A stretch of DNA of 64,000 nucleotides. Source: JBGSBR01 sp041730495 (GTDB taxonomy: Bacteria > Patescibacteriota > Microgenomatia > UBA1406 > GWC2-37-13). A program made the position numbers and the translations under genes. The notes below the pieces were generated by a model that saw only the letters and a list, made by a program, of their open reading frames with translations, was not told where the DNA came from and searched no databases. Below, in pieces: positions 61,042 through 64,000 of this stretch. The stretch is from contig JBGSBR010000001.1 in the NCBI GenBank assembly GCA_041730495.1, positions 93,394 to 157,393 of the forward strand, given 5' to 3'. Positions within the stretch are counted from its first letter, which is position 1. Each line of letters opens with the position of its first letter.

Positions 61042-61107
61042 CCCGCAAATTAAACGCAGATTCTCCGCAAGTTGTTATTTACCGCATATATTCCGCAGTT
61101 TACCCGC
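61042..61107 (+). repeat. Helically phased CCGCA repeat array
   Basis: CCGCA (once ACGCA) starts at 61042, 61053, 61064, 61081, 61092 and 61103. Spacing is 11, 11, 17, 11 and 11 bases, so two groups of three lie on one face of the helix. The units between are AT-rich. It resembles an iteron or multi-site operator. It lies between the hypothetical gene at 60962 and the permease stop. Confidence 0.8.
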
Positions 61108-61112
61108 AGGGC

Positions 61113-62120
61113 TTATTTTGCGTGGAGTTTAGATGAAGCTCTGATGTGAAGGATTTCTGTAATGATCGTCTCGACAAACAAGAAAAGGGGGATTGCTAAG
61201 AGCACACCAAGCACGCCACCGATACGACCACCAACCATGAGAGCAATCAAGGTGATAATCGGATTTATACCTACAGCACGGCGCATAATCATCGGTACAA
61301 TAATACTGTTTTCGAGTTGTTGGACAATGATGTAAAGAGCAAGGGTGGAGAAGCCAGCGAAGTACGAGCTACTCATGGCGATGATAACTGCGGGAATTGC
61401 CGAGATTGTTGGACCAATATTGGGGACGACCTCAAGTATTCCAGCGAGTACTGCAAGCGGAAGGGCATACTTCATACCGATGATATTTAAACCTACATAT
61501 GTCAAGACACCAACGACCGTCATTAGTGTGATCTCTCCCCAGAACCAAGAAGACATGCGTTCTTCAGCCTTTGTGAAAATCGATGAAACGCGCTGAGCGT
61601 TTTTTTCATCCATATACTGTCCGATGAAACGCTGAATACTATTTTCTTCAAGCAAGAAGTATAGTCCGAAAAATAGCGTCGAGATAATAAAGAAGGTGTT
61701 CGAAAAAATGATTCCGATTAAACCAAGAAGGTTATTCGTAACGTTTGGTATGTAGCTAACAATACTACTTGTATCTATATATTGTTCAAAACTTGGATTC
61801 AACCTGTCGATAATCATCGGAAAATTACGTAATAGATTTGTAGTCTCAATAATGATTGGCGGGATGATAAGAGAGATCAAGAAGATGAAACAAACAAGAA
61901 ATACGGCATAAACAAGGAAGCACGCCACAGTTCGAGACAAACCTTTGCGATTAAGTAGGTTCACAGCTGGACGCATCGCACTCATCAAGATAAATCCAAT
62001 GAGCAATGAAAAAATAATATCCTTAATCATCCAAAGTGAATAAAGTCCAAGCGGAATGAGAATACTCAGAAAGATTGATCGGGGAGAGATTTCGATCGTA
62101 AGCTTGTCTTGTTTTGCCAT
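61113..62120 (-). CDS. AI-2E/PerM family membrane protein
   Basis: 335 residues, about eight membrane segments. 'AVLAGILEVVPNIGPTISAI' and 'GLYFLLEENSIQRFIGQYM' followed by 'VGGRIGGVLGVLLAIPLFLF' are characteristic of the AI-2E transporter/PerM family. Members export signals or serve as Na+/H+ antiporters; substrate here unknown. TATAAT is eight bases upstream of the ATG. Frequent neighbour of dnaN is not claimed. Confidence 0.88.
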   Translation of the reverse strand: MAKQDKLTIEISPRSIFLSILIPLGLYSLWMIKDIIFSLLIGFILMSAMRPAVNLLNRKGLSRTVACFLVYAVFLVCFIFLISLIIPPIIIETTNLLRNFPMIIDRLNPSFEQYIDTSSIVSYIPNVTNNLLGLIGIIFSNTFFIISTLFFGLYFLLEENSIQRFIGQYMDEKNAQRVSSIFTKAEERMSSWFWGEITLMTVVGVLTYVGLNIIGMKYALPLAVLAGILEVVPNIGPTISAIPAVIIAMSSSYFAGFSTLALYIIVQQLENSIIVPMIMRRAVGINPIITLIALMVGGRIGGVLGVLLAIPLFLFVETIITEILHIRASSKLHAK

Positions 62121-62128
62121 ATATGAGA

Positions 62129-62134
62129 ATTATA
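62129..62134 (-). promoter_or_regulatory. -10 box TATAAT for the AI-2E-type gene
   Basis: TATAAT, eight-base spacer, ATG at 62120. Confidence 0.55.
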
Positions 62135-62148
62135 CTGCCTTTTCTAAT

Positions 62149-63246
62149 TTATTCTTGGATTCTGATCGGCATGATAATATGGAAAAAAGTTTCGTTACCT
62201 TCGGCTTTGAAAACAATTGGAGCATCAGTTCGTAAAATCTCAATAATCACATTATCACTTGCACAGTGATTCAAAAACTCTATTAGATACTTGTAGTTAA
62301 AGGCTACTTGTTGAGGTTCGCCTTCAAAAACGATGTCTTGCGATGTCGTATTTTCTTTGTTGCCTTCTTTTTTAGGACGTATGGTTAAGTTTCCTTTTTC
62401 AAACTCACACACTACCACATTTGAGAAATCCCGAGCAAAAATTGAGATCAGTTTTACGTTTCGCATAAGCTCATCTTTTTTCACCGTAACTGTTGTTTTC
62501 TTTTCTGCGGGAATTACTTTCTCAAACGGCGGAAACTCACCATCGATCAAGCGAGAGTAAAAAACACCTTCAGCTGTTTCGAAGCGTACCATATGCTCTT
62601 TAGTTGAGTGACAAAACTGAATCTCTTTTTCTGAGCGAATGTTCTTGAGTAGTTCTCTTAGGAAATCTGCCGGTATGATCATTGATGCAATCTCACCTTT
62701 TTGTTTTTCTTTGAAGATCGAGAGTCTGAAACCATCCGTAGATACGATAATAAACTCTTCGTCGGTGTTTACGAAGTTCACACCTGTGAGTACTGGTCGT
62801 GAGTCGTCTGACGACGCAGTGAACAAAATAAAGGGCAGTGTGTCTGTGAAGAGTGATGTCTTAAGTGGAATTGTCGCTTCTGTAATTTCTGGTGGCAGTG
62901 GAAAATCTTGAGCTGATAAAACCGGAAACTGTCCTTTTGTCTTACCTTGTACAAACGTAATTGTGTTTTCATTGAACTCAACTTCCACAGTACCAGCTTG
63001 TAACAATTGTAAAAACTCTATGATTCGTTGGGGTTCAACTACACAAGAAGCAATATCTTCTGTATCAACATCAATCTTTGTATGATAATACGTATTTAAA
63101 TCTGTAGCATAGATAAAGAGCTTTTTTTCTTTTACATCAAATAAGATTCCTTGTAGTGCTGTACCAGAATGAAGTTTATCTGATGTAAAACGAGAAGCAA
63201 TCAGAATTCTTTGAAGTAATAAATCTTTCTCTATCTGCATTCTCAT
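62149..63246 (-). CDS. dnaN: DNA polymerase III beta subunit (sliding clamp)
   Basis: 365 residues from MRMQIEKDLLL. Three repeats of the clamp fold are recognisable: 'LQGILFDVKEKKLFIYATDL', 'RPVLTGVNFVNTDEEFIIVS' (with 'TDGFRLSIFKEK') and the C-terminal 'VAFNYKYLIEFLNHCASDNV' ending in 'FHIIMPIRIQ', matching the family's terminal M-P-[VIM]-R motif. It holds the polymerase on DNA. Its TATATT -10 box is six bases before the ATG and lies inside the AT-rich part of oriC, so expression may be affected by origin unwinding. Confidence 0.96.
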   Translation of the reverse strand: MRMQIEKDLLLQRILIASRFTSDKLHSGTALQGILFDVKEKKLFIYATDLNTYYHTKIDVDTEDIASCVVEPQRIIEFLQLLQAGTVEVEFNENTITFVQGKTKGQFPVLSAQDFPLPPEITEATIPLKTSLFTDTLPFILFTASSDDSRPVLTGVNFVNTDEEFIIVSTDGFRLSIFKEKQKGEIASMIIPADFLRELLKNIRSEKEIQFCHSTKEHMVRFETAEGVFYSRLIDGEFPPFEKVIPAEKKTTVTVKKDELMRNVKLISIFARDFSNVVVCEFEKGNLTIRPKKEGNKENTTSQDIVFEGEPQQVAFNYKYLIEFLNHCASDNVIIEILRTDAPIVFKAEGNETFFHIIMPIRIQE

Positions 63247-63362
63247 TTGTTTAATATATATAAATTAGTAGTAGTAGGGGTCGTGTATAAGTGTATAAAA
63301 TTCGCTGCGGATTTTCAAGACAGAATAAACCCTTAAAAAACCGTGTTGATAACCAGTGTACA
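63247..63362 (-). other. oriC: Chromosomal replication origin (oriC)
   Basis: Between dnaA and dnaN, read on the minus strand: TTATCAACA (63344-63352), then two DnaA boxes overlapping by one base, TTATACACT (63290-63298) and TTATACACG (63282-63290). These are followed by ACCCC (63277-63281), four CTA units (plus strand TAG x4, 63266-63277) and an AT-rich stretch TAATTTATATATATTAAA. This is the layout of the B. subtilis-type basal unwinding system: DnaA boxes, GC spacer, DnaA-trios, unwinding element. Confidence 0.85.
63253..63258 (-). promoter_or_regulatory. -10 box TATATT for dnaN, inside oriC
   Basis: TATATT, six bases (aaacaa), ATG at 63246; overlaps the AT-rich unwinding region. Confidence 0.55.
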
Positions 63363-64000
63363 TCATGTTGATGCGTGAATGGTTTTCCTTATCACATCAA
63401 TCTCTTCCGCGAACTCTTTGTCCTTCATTGTCTCTTTTGTAATCTTGTTTATAGCATGAATTACAGTAGTATGATCTTTACGTTTCACCATATACGCGAT
63501 CTCGCCCAGATTTATATCCAGCTCACTGCGCAGCAAATACATGATTACTTGTCGAGCGTGTGCCACCGAGCTTTTACGGGTTGCGCTTTTGATGTGAGCA
63601 GCTTTAATATCATAGTAAGAACAAACACATTTAATCACATCCTGAGCAGTAAATCGTTTTTTTGCCGTGGTTGTTTTCTGCTTGAAAAAGTCTTCGACGA
63701 CGAGAAGATCGATTCGATCTTTCACTCCCAGCGTCCGTGCATACAGAGAAAGCAGCATCCCTTCAAGCGAGCGTGTATCAAGGATGGTTTCTGCAATTGC
63801 GGTGGCAGCTTCAATATCAATGGCGATATTTTTTTCGGTTGCTTTGATGAGGAGTATTGCGGTACGAAGCTCAAAGTCTGGATTTTGGATATCGACTATC
63901 AGTCCGCCAGAGAAGCGAGAGCGCAGACGATCTTCGAGGTTGCGTATCTCGTGTGGGGGGCAAGTTATTTTGACCTCAGACCGCCCACCACACGAGATAC
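63363..64000 (-). CDS. dnaA: Replication initiator DnaA, C-terminal part
   Basis: The 3' 212 codons; the gene runs off the right edge. The part inside holds the end of the AAA+ domain ('PPHEIRNLEDRLRSRFSGGL', with the sensor II-region 'SLEGMLLSLYART') and the DNA-binding domain IV ('KSSVAHARQVIMYLLRSELD', 'VKRKDHTTVIHAINKI', the DnaA signature). DnaA binds the boxes in the adjacent oriC and opens the duplex. A shorter internal Met at 63758 is not the start: the frame continues upstream to the edge with the expected DnaA sequence. Confidence 0.96.
   Translation of the reverse strand, partial: ISCGGRSEVKITCPPHEIRNLEDRLRSRFSGGLIVDIQNPDFELRTAILLIKATEKNIAIDIEAATAIAETILDTRSLEGMLLSLYARTLGVKDRIDLLVVEDFFKQKTTTAKKRFTAQDVIKCVCSYYDIKAAHIKSATRKSSVAHARQVIMYLLRSELDINLGEIAYMVKRKDHTTVIHAINKITKETMKDKEFAEEIDVIRKTIHAST

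Noticed and set aside
1..64000. CRISPR array, transposase or insertion sequence
   Set aside because: No regular 24-40 base repeats with spacers and no transposase-like protein were found.
1..64000. Recoded TGA (Gracilibacteria/Absconditabacteria code)
   Set aside because: TGA ends many clear genes (pilB, dnaA, the STAND neighbours) at the family's normal length, and no conserved domain continues past it.

Overview
The window looks like a piece of a Candidatus Patescibacteria (CPR) chromosome, probably Microgenomates-like. This is inferred from gene content and style, not from a marker-gene tree. GC is moderate (about 40 percent by eye) and the standard code is used, with TGA as a stop. Genes are tightly packed and many large proteins are unrecognised. 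A type IV pilus operon sits beside single-domain response regulators and a VirD4-like ATPase. A reduced type IV secretion set (PrgI, split VirB4, VirB2-like) and a B12-dependent ribonucleotide reductase are present. No CRISPR array, transposase or rRNA was seen. tRNA-Pro(GGG) and tRNA-Ala(GGC) lie near the left edge, neither with an encoded CCA.

Layout. 0-5 kb: LmbE-type deacetylase, TrmB regulator, SDR, and a large HD-domain protein. 5-14.3 kb: HPt protein, response regulator, pilB, pilC, four pilin-like genes (one with a very large extracellular part), a LytR_C-type anchor protein, the major pilin behind its own strong promoter, and another response regulator. 14.4-19 kb: VirD4/HerA-like ATPase, flavin reductase, PilX-like protein, response regulator. 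About 19.85-25.1 kb: a block much more AT-rich than its flanks, carrying a GAF sensor half, a YrdC/Sua5-like protein, a methyltransferase, a GlcG-like protein and an NB-ARC STAND protein. Both compositional edges fall inside coding sequences. 25-38 kb: a deoxyribosyltransferase-like/RHH fusion, PBP2, the secretion genes, RNase HI, a tyrosine-recombinase relative lacking its nucleophile, thioredoxin and unknowns. 38-44 kb: PCD, PduO adenosyltransferase, and nrdR-nrdJ. 44-60 kb: RNA-ligase-partner-like PIN protein, small regulators, a signal peptidase-CAP fusion, acyltransferase, SpoIID amidase-activator-like protein, VirB2-like pilin, UbiA prenyltransferase, Cys-rich surface proteins, ManA and Pgi. 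61-64 kb: AI-2E-type permease, dnaN, a compact oriC, and the 3' part of dnaA.

Expression. The commonest start context is a TATAAT-like -10 ending about 6 bases before the start codon with no Shine-Dalgarno, so leaderless transcription looks like the default. It was used to choose many starts. Three small genes at 47.9-48.6 and 51.4-51.6 kb instead have strong Shine-Dalgarno sequences and lie near shared TGCAC repeats, suggesting a foreign or distinct gene class.

The most interesting items are the oriC between dnaA and dnaN (tandem DnaA boxes, GC spacer, four DnaA-trios, AT-rich stretch), helically phased CCGCA repeats 2 kb away, the pervasive leaderless promoters, the AT-rich block with intragenic edges, the nucleophile-less recombinase, and the signal peptidase-CAP fusion.
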